A stretch of 64,000 nt of DNA, taken from positions 48,477,748 through 48,541,747 of the forward strand of contig NC_092688.1 of the NCBI RefSeq assembly GCF_964275005.1, given 5' to 3'. Position numbers and translations under genes: made by a program. The notes below the pieces were generated by a model. It searched no databases. It saw nothing but the letters and a program-made list of their open reading frames with translations, and was not told the origin of the DNA. Position 1 is the first letter of the stretch; each line of letters starts with the position of its first letter. Shown here piece by piece: positions 37,150 to 48,600 of the stretch. This DNA is from Diadema setosum (Eukaryota > Echinodermata > Echinoidea > Diadematoida > Diadematidae).

Positions 37150-38255
37150 ACTAGAAATGTCGCTAAGGCGACTGGTATGCCTCCGCCATAATGCATGATT
37201 CTCCTAATAGGTCTACTGTACATGTGGACAATGTGTGATTACATTTTCACACAATTGGCAAAATATTAAAATAACAAGTTTGTCACAAATGTGTTGAATA
37301 TTCACCTTCCTTGACCTAAGTTTAATTGGATGAATAGGAGAGCATGCATTTGGGGATTTAGGGACTTTAACTTGACTTTGCCCATTCATAAGTTTATGCA
37401 TTGAGTACTTTTCAAGGTATGGAGAAAAAGTGCAATTTCTGTATTGAAAAGTACATTGTTACCATTTTCATCTGGCCTTTGACCGTAAAATTCATAGGAT
37501 AATCACTGTCAGGCAGAACATGCATAAATATGTAGAAAGTTTCAAGATACCTTGAGCCACTTCTGAGATATGGAGGAAAAAGTTAGTTCAGCACTTTCCC
37601 TTGATCTTTGACCTTTTGACCTTTAAGGCAAAAAAAAAAAAAAGAAAAGAAAAAGTTTCCAGAGAATCTCTATCAGGTTATACATGCATACAAGTGTAAA
37701 AAAAAAAATAATCCCGCTGGCATTGCATAAATATGAGGGAAATAGTAAAATGTTGAAGTGTTGCCCTTTTCTTTGGCCCCTGACCTTTGACCCCATGAAC
37801 CCTAAATTCTCTAGATAATCATTGTCAGTCAGTACATGTACATTTGTATATATGCTATGTTCCATGAAGATACCATGAACAATTTCCAAGTTACGGACAA
37901 AAAAATATTGTTACTTGACCTTTTGACCTTTGACCTCATGACCCCAAACTTCCACCAGAGAATCTTAATTGGGTAATACATGTATACATTAAGTTTTAAG
38001 AAAATATCCTCAGGCATTGCATAGATATGGTGGAAATAGTGAAATTTTACGTATTTGACCTTGACCTTTTGACCTTTGATCTTGAGCATGTGCACCCAAA
38101 AGTTGATAGGCACAACTTCACCCCCTAATACACATACATGCCAAGTTTCATTACGATACCTCAAAACGTTTTTTAGTTACGCTGTCCACAAAATTCATTA
38201 CGGACGGACAACCCGAAAACATAATGCCTCCGGCACCACTTCGTGGCGGAGGCAT
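37150..38255. mobile_element. TATGCCTCCGCCA element, copy 3
   Basis: Starts ACTAGAAATGTCGCTAAGGC and ends TCGTGGCGGAGGCAT, in the same orientation as copies 1 and 2. It lies between the ATP2C and NECAB fragments and again carries TGACCTTTGACC words. A partial TCGCGAA-family repeat (about 37010-37140) abuts it on the left. Confidence 0.85.
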
Positions 38256-39040
38256 AAAAAAAAAAGAAAAAAAAAGGCTGTCAGCTGTGATTCAAGAAAA
38301 TTTCACACTGCAAATATTTCTTGCTTTACAGTATGCACAAAACTACTTCCATTGGGGTGTAAGAACAACATTTTGTGTAAGTAGAGAATAGAGATTGTTA
38401 AGAATTGGGTGTGCACTTTTGATTATTGCAACACAAGATAGATACTCTAGAATCTACTTTTTGAAACAAAAATTTTTACAGTATCCTGTCTTCATTTCTT
38501 TCTGAATCTACAACTCCTCAAAGATTAGCTGATTGATGTAACTACCTTTATGAGGGTCGTAAAATTTTGATATACACTGAACAGGATCCTCTGATAAAAT
38601 AGTTATCGCAGCACAAGCATGGCTCCTGTAAGCAATATGTTGATTAAACAGAATTTCCCCACTAGTTAAAGTCAGGGTTAACCACTCTGGAATTGGACTC
38701 CAGCTATCACTGGGGTAACATGACTCTCACCTGGTATAGCCATTGAAGACAGCTGCTCTGGTTTGTCCAAAAGATCCACATTCTCTCGACGGAAAGACTT
38801 TGACTTGGCACCAGCAAAGTTCCTGAAAGAATACAAGACAAGCTTATCAACAAAGAACATGATACATGTACTACAAAATACCACAAATCATAAGCAATTA
38901 CATCTGGTACAGAAATCCTATGACCCACCAAACAAACAAATAAACACAAACTACAATAACAGTGAACATATTCTGAACAAGACACTTTTTTCTTCTTTTA
39001 ATACTGCACAATTTATTCTGACAAATGAAGTATGGAATTG

Positions 39041-39458
39041 CGACTGATTGACAAATTGCCCCACATCGACGTAAATAAGCACTGAATTGATCAGTGTTTT
39101 AGTAGTAGCCATGATAAAAAATCATGGGCGTACATAGTCGAGCAGGATTCGAACCTACAACCTCCTGATCACCGGACAGGCGTCATCTCCACTAGACCAC
39201 CGAGCTTTCGCCCGACAGCAAGTGTTGGTTCTAATCCTTATAGCATGCAGCGGGTACTGCTTTGTTATTCAAATTCATGAAATTCTTCCGTCAAGATGTT
39301 TTCATTGCGACTGATTGACAAATTGCCCCACATCGACGTAAATATCATGGCTACTACTAAAACACTGATCAATTCAGTGCTTATTTACGTCGATGTGGGG
39401 CAATTTGTCAATCAGTCGCAATGAAAACATCTCGACGGAAGAATTTCATGAATTTGAC
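39041..39458 (-). mobile_element. tRNA-derived SINE with fold-back 5' part and exact 14 bp target duplication
   Basis: GAAGTATGGAATTG is duplicated exactly at 39027-39040 and 39459-39472. On the minus strand the insertion contains a tRNA-related head (A box GTGGTCTAGTGG, B box GGTTCGAATCC, about 39212-39136) and a tail ending GGGGCAATTTGTCAATCAGT. Upstream of the head lies a second tail segment and an inverted copy of it, forming about 75 bp arms around a roughly 37 nt loop (about 39284-39458). It is embedded within the NECAB-like fragment. Confidence 0.88.
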
Positions 39459-39931
39459 GAAGTATGGAATTGTTTGCTTGATTTTCTTCTGAACTTAATA
39501 ATCTATGCTTTATTATAAGGAGCTACAGTGTCAAACCTTGGCAAAACCATCACTGGATCAATAGAGATCAACACAAAGTGACTCACGTCTTCCAGTCCTC
39601 TTCTGTTTCCCAGATCTCGTAGACGACATAGTTACAGGTCCCCTCATGGCCTCAAACATTCTCACACTGTAGCTGCCATTGTGTATTAGTGGAAACAACA
39701 GAAATACAATGCATGACATTACTGGGTAAATACTGTATACATGTACCTTTTGGAACATAATTGTATCAACATATAATAAACTTGATGTTGAAAAGATGAA
39801 CTGAAATGTTTCCAATTAGTACCATATTGATGTACCGGTACTTGTTTCAGGTTTCTCTAGGTACTGCTATTATAGTTTGCCTACAATATATTTAGAGGCA
39901 CATATATTGTAATTCTGCAAAGGGGAAAGCA

Positions 39932-39962
39932 ATGATAAATGATGATGATGATGATGATGATA
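39932..39962. repeat. GAT microsatellite
   Basis: About ten ATG/GAT triplets, followed by AT-rich sequence without a gene. Confidence 0.9.
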
Positions 39963-40192
39963 ATCATGACTAGAAACATCATTTTCATTATTCAAGTAAT
40001 AACAACAGTGATAATTCATCATGAAAATTTTATTATGATCACTACCATCACTACTTTATTATTCCTAATATTACTAGCTTTGAAAAAACACACCAAATCA
40101 CTATATTCCAAGTTTATCACAAAAGTAAAAAACATTCACAATGGGGCATAAAGTCTTGACTTCCTAAACTTCATCTTTGAAACTTTAGTTTC

Positions 40193-40193
<1 letters not shown>

Positions 40194-40227
<34 letters not shown>
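40194..40227. repeat. CA microsatellite
   Basis: About seventeen CA dinucleotides. Confidence 0.95.
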
Positions 40228-40228
<1 letters not shown>

Positions 40229-41589
40229 TAAATAACAATAAAGAGGTAAAATTTGAACAACAATTTTCAAACAGTACAAGTACTTGACTAAGTTAGTACT
40301 TGACTGGATTAGGCATCCAGAATTCTGCTCTGTTGAAAGATAGGGATGGCTGTTTATATCACATACCTATATCCTCTGAGAATTGTTCATTCAGCTTATT
40401 CAATCTCATAACTTTCCATAAGAAACATCACATTCATAGAAGAAAAAAAAAAGAAATAAAGTCAATTTTCCTAACTCTGTGATTAGTATAATATTACTGA
40501 AGCACTTTCCATTCAAAATATCACACCAGTGGGAATCTAGCAATGAGGACACGATGTCTTACCTCACACATCCATCATCTCTTCCTGCTGCATCAACGTA
40601 TGTCCTCAGGTTGTCACGGAAACTTCATATTCTTTTCCTCCTGTACGGCGAACTACCTCCCGACAATGAATGCCTGTGGAGAGTAATCGTGATCGCGTGA
40701 ATAACTGCAGTCAGCAACGCGCTGTCGTAATGATACTGACCTGTGTGACAGTAACTCTAATTGTTAGTCTCATGGGGTGGGGGGGGGGGGGAGAACAACT
40801 AGCAATCTATATTTCATGATGAGTTACAGATTACTCCAGGTTAGAAGGCATATAACCTTGTTTTTTATGATGTCTATGATGGTCCCCCTTATTTAAAAGC
40901 CACCGTAATGTGTAACGTTAACATTAGACAGCGCAAGCTGTGAGCGCGAGCAGAAACAACCACAACTAAGTCAACGTTGAATTCAATGCTTCCCCATGTC
41001 TCATTTAATTCAAATTTATGTGAGTGACTGGAAATGAGATACTAAGGAATCCCTGAAATTTTGGTGGAATTTGGTAGAGTGAAATTTGAGGTATATCTTC
41101 TTGCCTCTTAGATACGATATTGGCTTACTGCCAATACTGCATTACCATTTTACTACCGCCGGAATCTGTCTCTAAGAAGCCCATGACCGACGGCAACGAG
41201 AAGAGACAGATCTCAGACAAATTTCAATGGTCGCGTTCTGTCCACACGTAGTGCTCCTCTACAAGTTAGCGTGGATATGTCTTCCTGGACATTTTGCTGA
41301 CTAAACCATACAGTGACGATACAGATACAGATCTCATCGGTCTACGACAGTTTACCAACCTGGGGTTGCTGAGGCTGAGCCCGTATCCGTAGTGCCGGTG
41401 CGGTGCCGGTGGTTGAGCCTGAGCCTATTTACAGCCTCAGGCTGTGGTCTTGCCCTTGGCCTGCTTGATGTTTGGGTTGGAGACCGGATCGTCATGGCAG
41501 GCGCTGCCCAGTCACAGCCCAGTCGCTGTACGTAGGATATTCGCACAGCGTACCTCCGTCTGGTCGGGCTATTCGTAAACGCTGCCGCT

Positions 41590-42517
41590 GATGTAACCCC
41601 CGCCCGGGGCGGCCGGGCGCTGTACCAGTAACGTGTTGGGGTCGCTGCTGCGGTTACCGCTGATGTTGCTCTGCTCGTGCTAACTTAGTCTCCAAGTATG
41701 TCCATGACCGGGCGACCTGATCCCGATCGATCTCGCGCTCGTCATCTCACTGGCAATGGCGGAGCTGAATCTCTTGCATAACGCCATCGAGATCGTTCCT
41801 ACTCCCACTTTCAGAAGAGACAGACATCGAAATCGCTAATGCTTTGTATAATAGCGCGCGTACCACACGCGAGCGTCTTACGTCTAGCTCTCACCGCACG
41901 GTATACGGGCTAGCAAGCGCGCGCGGATGTGCATGCGCATGCAATTTGCAGATTGATGGTGTATACCACAGTGTACACGCCACGACACGTGCAGTGTAAG
42001 CTTGCGCTGCGCTGTATTGTCATCGAATGACTTTTTATTTTTATGGAATGATTTTTTGTTCATCGAATGGTTTTTTGTTCATCGAATGATTTCTTGTCGT
42101 AAGTATAGAACGCCATGTCAAATATATCTTGGGTCTAATATATTTTTGGTGAAATATATATATTTTTTGTCGAATATATTTTGGTCAAATATGATTTTTG
42201 GTCAAATATATTTTTTGTCAAATATATTTTGGGTCAAACATAGTTTGTGTCAAATATATTTTTGATCAAATATATTTTTGTGAAATATATTTTTGGTGAA
42301 ACATATATATTTTTGTCAAATATATATTTTGTCGAATATATTTCGGTCAAACCTTCATATTTTCTTGTCAAATATATATTTTGTTTGAATATATATTTTA
42401 TGAAATATATATTTTATCGAACATATTTTTGTGGAATGAAATTTAAATTGATGAAATGGTTTTTTAGTTGGTGTCGAACATAATTATTTGATTCCCTTCT
42501 GGCGTGCCATACTAGGC
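41590..42517 (-). repeat. Long repeat copy B, inverted relative to copy A
   Basis: Reverse complement of the landmark series of copy A, from TGATGTAACCCC at its inner end to ATTCCCTTCTGGCGTGCCAT at its outer end. The AT array is at 42110-42430. Many small indels separate A and B, so they are not a recent duplication. The outer end stops about 95 bp before the ATG of the VPS9 gene. Confidence 0.8.
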
Positions 42518-42611
42518 CTACAGTAATAGTATCCGAATAAGTTGTCCTTGCTTCTAAGATCGTACACTCTTTGAGGTATCTTGTATACGGCACAACTACT
42601 ACTGCACAACT

Positions 42612-45600
42612 ATGGCTGACCACGAAGATTTAGAATTTAACCCATTGTACAAAGCTCTCCAGGTAATTAGCATACTGTGAGCATGTATGATAAGCATTGA
42701 TGTATCTGTGACTGATTTTTAGTATTTTTCCGTCGATTGATTTGTGCGTGTTGGTGCCAGTGCAGTTTCAAAGGAGTGGCTAGGATAAGCGAACGTTATG
42801 TCGGTCCCACATACTTCATTATATGTCGTGCTGATTTGCAGTGCAGAACACTGCTTATAATAAGCCAGTTCGGAGTTAACTATACACAGCCCTGTCGCTG
42901 TACACAAGTGTAAGTCGCGACAGGGCTGTACGGTGTGGACACTCCGTAATCTCTGTATTCGGGGCGCCGACGCGATTTTGAATTCACTGCACCATATTTG
43001 TTACTAAGACTAGACACATAAGGTGAAAACTTTATCTATTTAGCTACCGTTTTCAGCTATTGATATTGATATACTCATTCTATAACTTACCAAAAATTGC
43101 ACCTTTTTTAATCCTGTACGCCGCAGAATTGCAGAAATGATTCGAAATGTCGGCGCAGCACTGGGCAAAGGGGGCGCTGTCGACTTCGCGGGCGCAGTGC
43201 CGTATCTTAATATACGGCACTGCGCGGGCGTACAAACTCTAGCAGCGCAATTTGCATCGTTCAAAGCTGGGAAAGGTTTATTTTGAATGGCCCCGCGATG
43301 ATCACAGCATTCCGGGTTAAGGTTGGACTTTTTGCTCAGTGTATGTTGCGTGAGGGCTCACTATGGACTGAAATACCATGCTCATAGTCCAAGTATCTCA
43401 ATTCACGTGAGTGATTCGTAAAATGTGTGAAAAGAATGTAGAAATTTTCAATAGTTTTGTTGTTGTGTGGCCGTGTTCGAGGGGTTTAGTAGACATGTGT
43501 ATGATATGGGGTTCCGTAGATATGTGTATCACACACCGTCAGACCCCGTGCTAGCTTAGCGCACGGGGTCTGGTCGGGCTAGTTCGGAGTTAGCTCATGG
43601 GCACATTGGTACGAATGACCTTTCTTTTTTCTCAGTTGGTTAGGGGCACTTCACTCGTTTTCAGAGCGACGTAATGCATAAGCTTTACGTAACAATTTAT
43701 GGGATTCATCAATCCCGTTCAAACAAAGAATAAACTTGCGTAGACCAGACACTACCACACCAGGGCCCCGTTGCAAGAAAGTTGCAATCAATTGCAAATA
43801 ATTGCTAATTTTGAAACAACGATTCTTATTGGCTCAGGGTCTGCCCTATTAAGAAGACATGCATGCAACAATGATTTTGATTGGCCAGTGACAATCAGTT
43901 GCAAGTTGCGTTTAAACGCAAAGTTTCTAGCAACGGGGCCCAGATGAGCAGAATGATCTGTCAATTCAGACTTGAGACTTGACTGTCTTGAGAAAGCATC
44001 CATTTCATTATTTTGCATTGGATGTAGGCCTATTGACAATCTCTTGCTATTGACATTCACGACTATTGATATTGCCAAATACCACTTTTGCTGTCAGGTG
44101 GATGTGCTGGCAAGCAGCATTTATAAGGATTACATGAATAATCATTACATGACAGATGCTTATCCCAGTAAATTTAAAAACCAACATGCCTGTTGGTCCG
44201 AATGACCTTGCTTCTGCTCATGCGCAAAGTGGAACTCCGAACTGGCTTATTTACATACATGTAGGAGGCGAATACTAACTGTTAAAATAGATTCTAACGT
44301 TAGAGATTTCCGAATGATCCATCCTATTTGTGGTAGGATTGGATTTAGTCTGGATAGAAAGATCCGTCTGTCGGGAGGAGTCTTTCATCTTATTTTCATT
44401 TTTTTTTTTTATTCACCTTATGCTTATAGTTATGGGGCCTATTTTTTTATTTTTATTTTTTCACCTTATCGCTTGCGCTCTTAACTTTAGTCCGTGTAGA
44501 TCTACTCCCATTACAGCCATGGCCAATGGGGCATGGCCCATGATGGGCATGGACTTGGATGATTGTGTATCTATATTGTGTATATACCCGACATCACGAC
44601 GCGACAACCACTGACGACCAGATACAGACTGATCTTCACCACTGATCTTCCGCTTAAGATATACTTGTACTATCATACACATGACACTGCAGAATTATTG
44701 GTTACTGGTTGCAAATACCAAGAAGTTGATCATTGTTGACTGAGTATATGATTGAAGTAGGGTAAGAGTACCAGTATTCGGTCACCTACCAGAATTCGGT
44801 CACTTATCACTAATCACCAGCCAGTAAGTTCAACTGTCACAACACACACAAATCACATCAATTCACATACTTGCACACTCAATCACAACAGAAAAGTCCC
44901 TTAGTCCCCTCCTAAAATTTATCCAAAATCCCAAATTTCACCGTCAAAAGTGCAGAATCGGCGAGACTTTCCCAAAGCGCGCGCGGATTAAGCCCAGTTT
45001 TAAGAGTACGGGTCGCCAAAAAAGGCGCTAAAAATCAAGAAATGCGTCATTCTCTTGCAGGATTTTGTTGCTTATCACAACCTCGGAGTGCGATGGTATC
45101 CTAAAAAATGCAAAAGAAAAACAATTTCCATACGTGCCGCTGCAGTGACTCGATGTACAAGGGTGGAATGCAAGTGCCGATTCCCCAGTATTCGGTCACC
45201 AACGGGCGCCGCAGTGTCCCCGATGCAATTTTGCGCCAACAAGGTAGTGCGCAGCGCATTTTTCAGCTGCCTTGAACATGCATTGACTTTGAACGCGCAT
45301 ATAGCATGACCGAATTCTGATCGCGGTGACCGTATTCTGGGGGGTTTTCAAGGTGATATATTTTGGGATTTTGTGAAATTCTGTGAGGTATTTGACAAAA
45401 TGAAATTTGAGATTAAAGAAATTTGATATATTTCACATACATTGTACATTGCTGTAGATATGATGTATGTGTGTATTATTTTAATTTAAAAAATATTGCA
45501 GAGAAGCTTAAATGACCGAATACTGGGGGTTTTACCCTATTGTGAATATATGTTCCCCAATTTTCCCAAATGTACTCAAAAGCTGTATCACTTCGGTGAT

Positions 45601-48600
45601 CCTTCGTATTATCCAAAAGTTGAATAATCCTTCAAGTTTATGCTAGCCATGTTTAAGTAGGGTGTGTGTGTGTGTGTCACACACAAACACACTACTATAG
45701 TTTCTGACCATTTGAGCACTGGACGAACACTGAAATATGGCTTTCTTATACATAGCTCAGTCGGTAGAGCACCGGGCCAGCATCCGGAGATCTCGGGTTT
45801 GAATCCCCATGGAATCCCATTTTTATTTGCATAGCAATTCACAATCCATTCAAAGGTATATGAAGTTCAAAACGTGTAGTTTCACCCTTGAAAATTGTTT
45901 GCTTAGCAAAGTATGTGAACTCAAGTATGTCATAACGATTTTGTTTACATATTTTACAGACCAGGTATAGGAGCAGATTTGAAGATGCTCAGGATAGACA
46001 ATTTCTTGTCTGCATTCCACAGACTGCATCCCTTGTAGGAGTGGACATAAGTGATCAGTTTCTTGGTAAGGATTGCTGATTGCTGTATTGATTTGCCCAA
46101 TACTCTCAGTCTCAGTAGGATTATTGTATCAGGGCAGACCCCCAATTTGCAACTTTCTGTTTCAGTTTCTGTCTTTGTTTTTGTTTTTGTTTTGAAGATA
46201 TGTAGTTTTTATCAAGGAATGTAGGTCCCCCCTTTTTTCAGTTTGTATGCCTTAAATAACCTAGCTTTAAAAAATCATGTTAAAAGAGTATTGTTAACCT
46301 GTTGAGGACGGACTGAATTTGCTACAACACTCATTTCCCATAGACACTTGCCTGAGCATACTCGGGATTCGTCCTTGACGGGTTAAAGTAAATACCATTA
46401 TTTTGTTCCATAAACTATATATCATTAAGTACATGATAGTTGAATACTTGAGACACAAGCTTTCAGTAATTCTGTAAGTAGATTGACTGTGCACATGATA
46501 AGATGAAAAAGTCTTAAACTTTCATAGTGATCAACATGTGGTAGAGGGAAAATGTGAAAAGACGATATCAGTGTATTTTCAATTTTGCTTCTACATTTCT
46601 TCTTGATATCTTCCAAAGTTTATGATTTTTTGTACAAAGTATCATGAATATGTAAGTAACTGAGTAAAAAGCCCAACAAATGTGAAAACCTAATACCGTT
46701 ACCTGAAAGTGGAGCTGTTTAACCCTATAAAGCCCAAGGGGTGGGGGGGGGGGCACACATTGTGCCCCCCACCAGATTTTCCTTTACCACTCCTTCGCCC
46801 TTAATCCAATTTCAACAAAATTTGGTGACTTTTCCAAAAATCTTATTGCAAACATTTTGATATATATATAATTTAGTTATATTTGATGTTGCTGGTTGCC
46901 ATGGCAACCACAAACTGACAACCATGTCAGTCAGATTTTGCATCTTTTTTCTGTTCCCATTTCATTTAACAGCATTACAGTGTATGGAATGGGTGTTTCT
47001 TGGCTGAAATTTGCTGAAGGAGCAAAATTTTAAGTAATTATGGTCCTGGAAAGTTTTTCCTATTATTTCCTTTGTTTTTATGTGACAAAGGCATAAAACA
47101 ATAGATATAATAGAGATAATTGAAAACAATAATATTTTCTAAAGATTGCCCTTCTATTTTGTGTTATTTTGATTCTTTCACCCAAGTTTAATATGCCTCT
47201 AATTATCATTAGTTTATCATATTATCAATTTGCAATCTCAAAGTTCTGCTATTATGCAAATATGAAATGTCATAACTATACATGTACCAATCCCCAACAT
47301 TTCATCTCAGGTCTCATTATGTATTTCTTTATGTTGATATGAATAGCGCCCCCACATGGTGACCTTGAAAAATTTCGATCATAACAAATAATAAGATTCC
47401 ACTTGCTTATCATTTGAAAGAATATGAAAATGATTGATCTATAATAAGACATATATAGTGGGGATGAAGAAATTATAAAAAAAAATCATGTTGCAAGCAT
47501 ATTTCCTATGTATTTCTTTATATTTTGGTAAATAGCGCCCTCCATGGGTGACCTTGAGAAAATTCAAATGTACGGTCATGTACAGTGTAGAGTATGAGTT
47601 AATCTACCCATGTGCCAAATATGACGATGATACATGTACATCAAATAATAAAAAAGTTATATGGGGGGGGGGGGGCACAATGTGCCCCCCCCCCTTGGGC
47701 CTGCCAGGGGTCAAAATAGCTTGGGCTTAATAGGGTTAAAATATCCCCCAAATTGATCAGTATTTCAATGAGTCATCATTTGCTCCTTTCTCTCTGACCT
47801 GCAGGTACGCACCTCTTGAAGCCATCTCCAATGCTGCAAGAGTAAGAGGCGATGTATTACATTATGTTTATAGTTTCATGTCAGCAATTACAGAAAAATG
47901 CTGTATCAGGCAAGATCCAGATTTTTTTTTTAGGAAGTAAATTTTACAGCTCAATCAATTTATTTCGAGTTAAAAACCGAACCTTTTTCCTTTCCAGTGA
48001 AGAAGTTAACTAATATCTAATCATTAGCTTAAAGTGAATTTGCAAATTTGAGGTAAGAAGTTGCTACAATCATCATCATGATCCAGTTTATGTCAAATGA
48101 AGAGTCCTGTGAATAGATGCGAGCATCTCAACATCGGCCATTTTTATTGGCTGATTTGGCTTGGGAAAATTATGGACAAGACTTTAGAGAAAATTTATAG
48201 TTAGATTATGAGGTTGTAATATTCAGATAGCTTGAGGAAAACAACTGCAGACTGATGGTATTTCTGTGCTCCACCATATTATCCTTCATGCAGTCATTAC
48301 ATCAGCACAGATAAAAGTGGAAGTAAGACCATATTGGTAGATGAAGCATTCATCTTGACAACAGAGGGATTCAGTCAACCTGGCCGTATCAGAATACTCT
48401 CAGAGGAACTTGGATACAATAAGGTGAGCTTACCATGATTTTAAGGAATCAATGGAGTATTAGGGCCTACTGATTGCTGTACTTGAATATATATCCAAAG
48501 TATTGGAGATGATAATTGTAGCTTTGACATAAATGATAGTGAATGTAAATTGATGCTGAAAAATCTAAATTTTCACGAAGTCAGCATCACCAGCCTCATT

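Larger units (their letters stand above)
38731..40622 (-). pseudogene. NECAB-like: NECAB-like C-terminal ABM-domain exons (three exons, frame broken)
   Basis: Exon 40622-40563 encodes FRDNLRTYVDAAGRDDGCVR. Exon 39672-39587 begins YSVRMFEAM and, in a different frame, encodes GTCNYVVYEIWETEEDWK. Exon 38822-38731 encodes TNFAGAKSKSFRRENVDLL then DKPEQLSSMAIP. These align with the C-terminal antibiotic-biosynthesis-monooxygenase-like domain of NECAB EF-hand proteins (pattern HYVES..S..GCLR, MIYEFWEN, SKTFQR.NVDFLETPEL). The middle exon is 86 nt and needs a one-base change of frame near ATGAGGGGACC to link its halves; with that the phases into the third exon agree. The upstream EF-hand and coiled-coil exons and the final PASWW-type exon were not found. 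A decayed partial copy is the simplest reading. Confidence 0.75.

Noticed and set aside
35454-40622. A single NECAB-ATP2C fusion gene
   Set aside because: Joining the NECAB exon (phase 1) to the ATP2C exon puts the latter out of its family frame, and both parts carry breaks.
45745-45815. Functional tRNA-Ala gene
   Set aside because: Weak acceptor pairing and C at position 33; no terminator immediately downstream.
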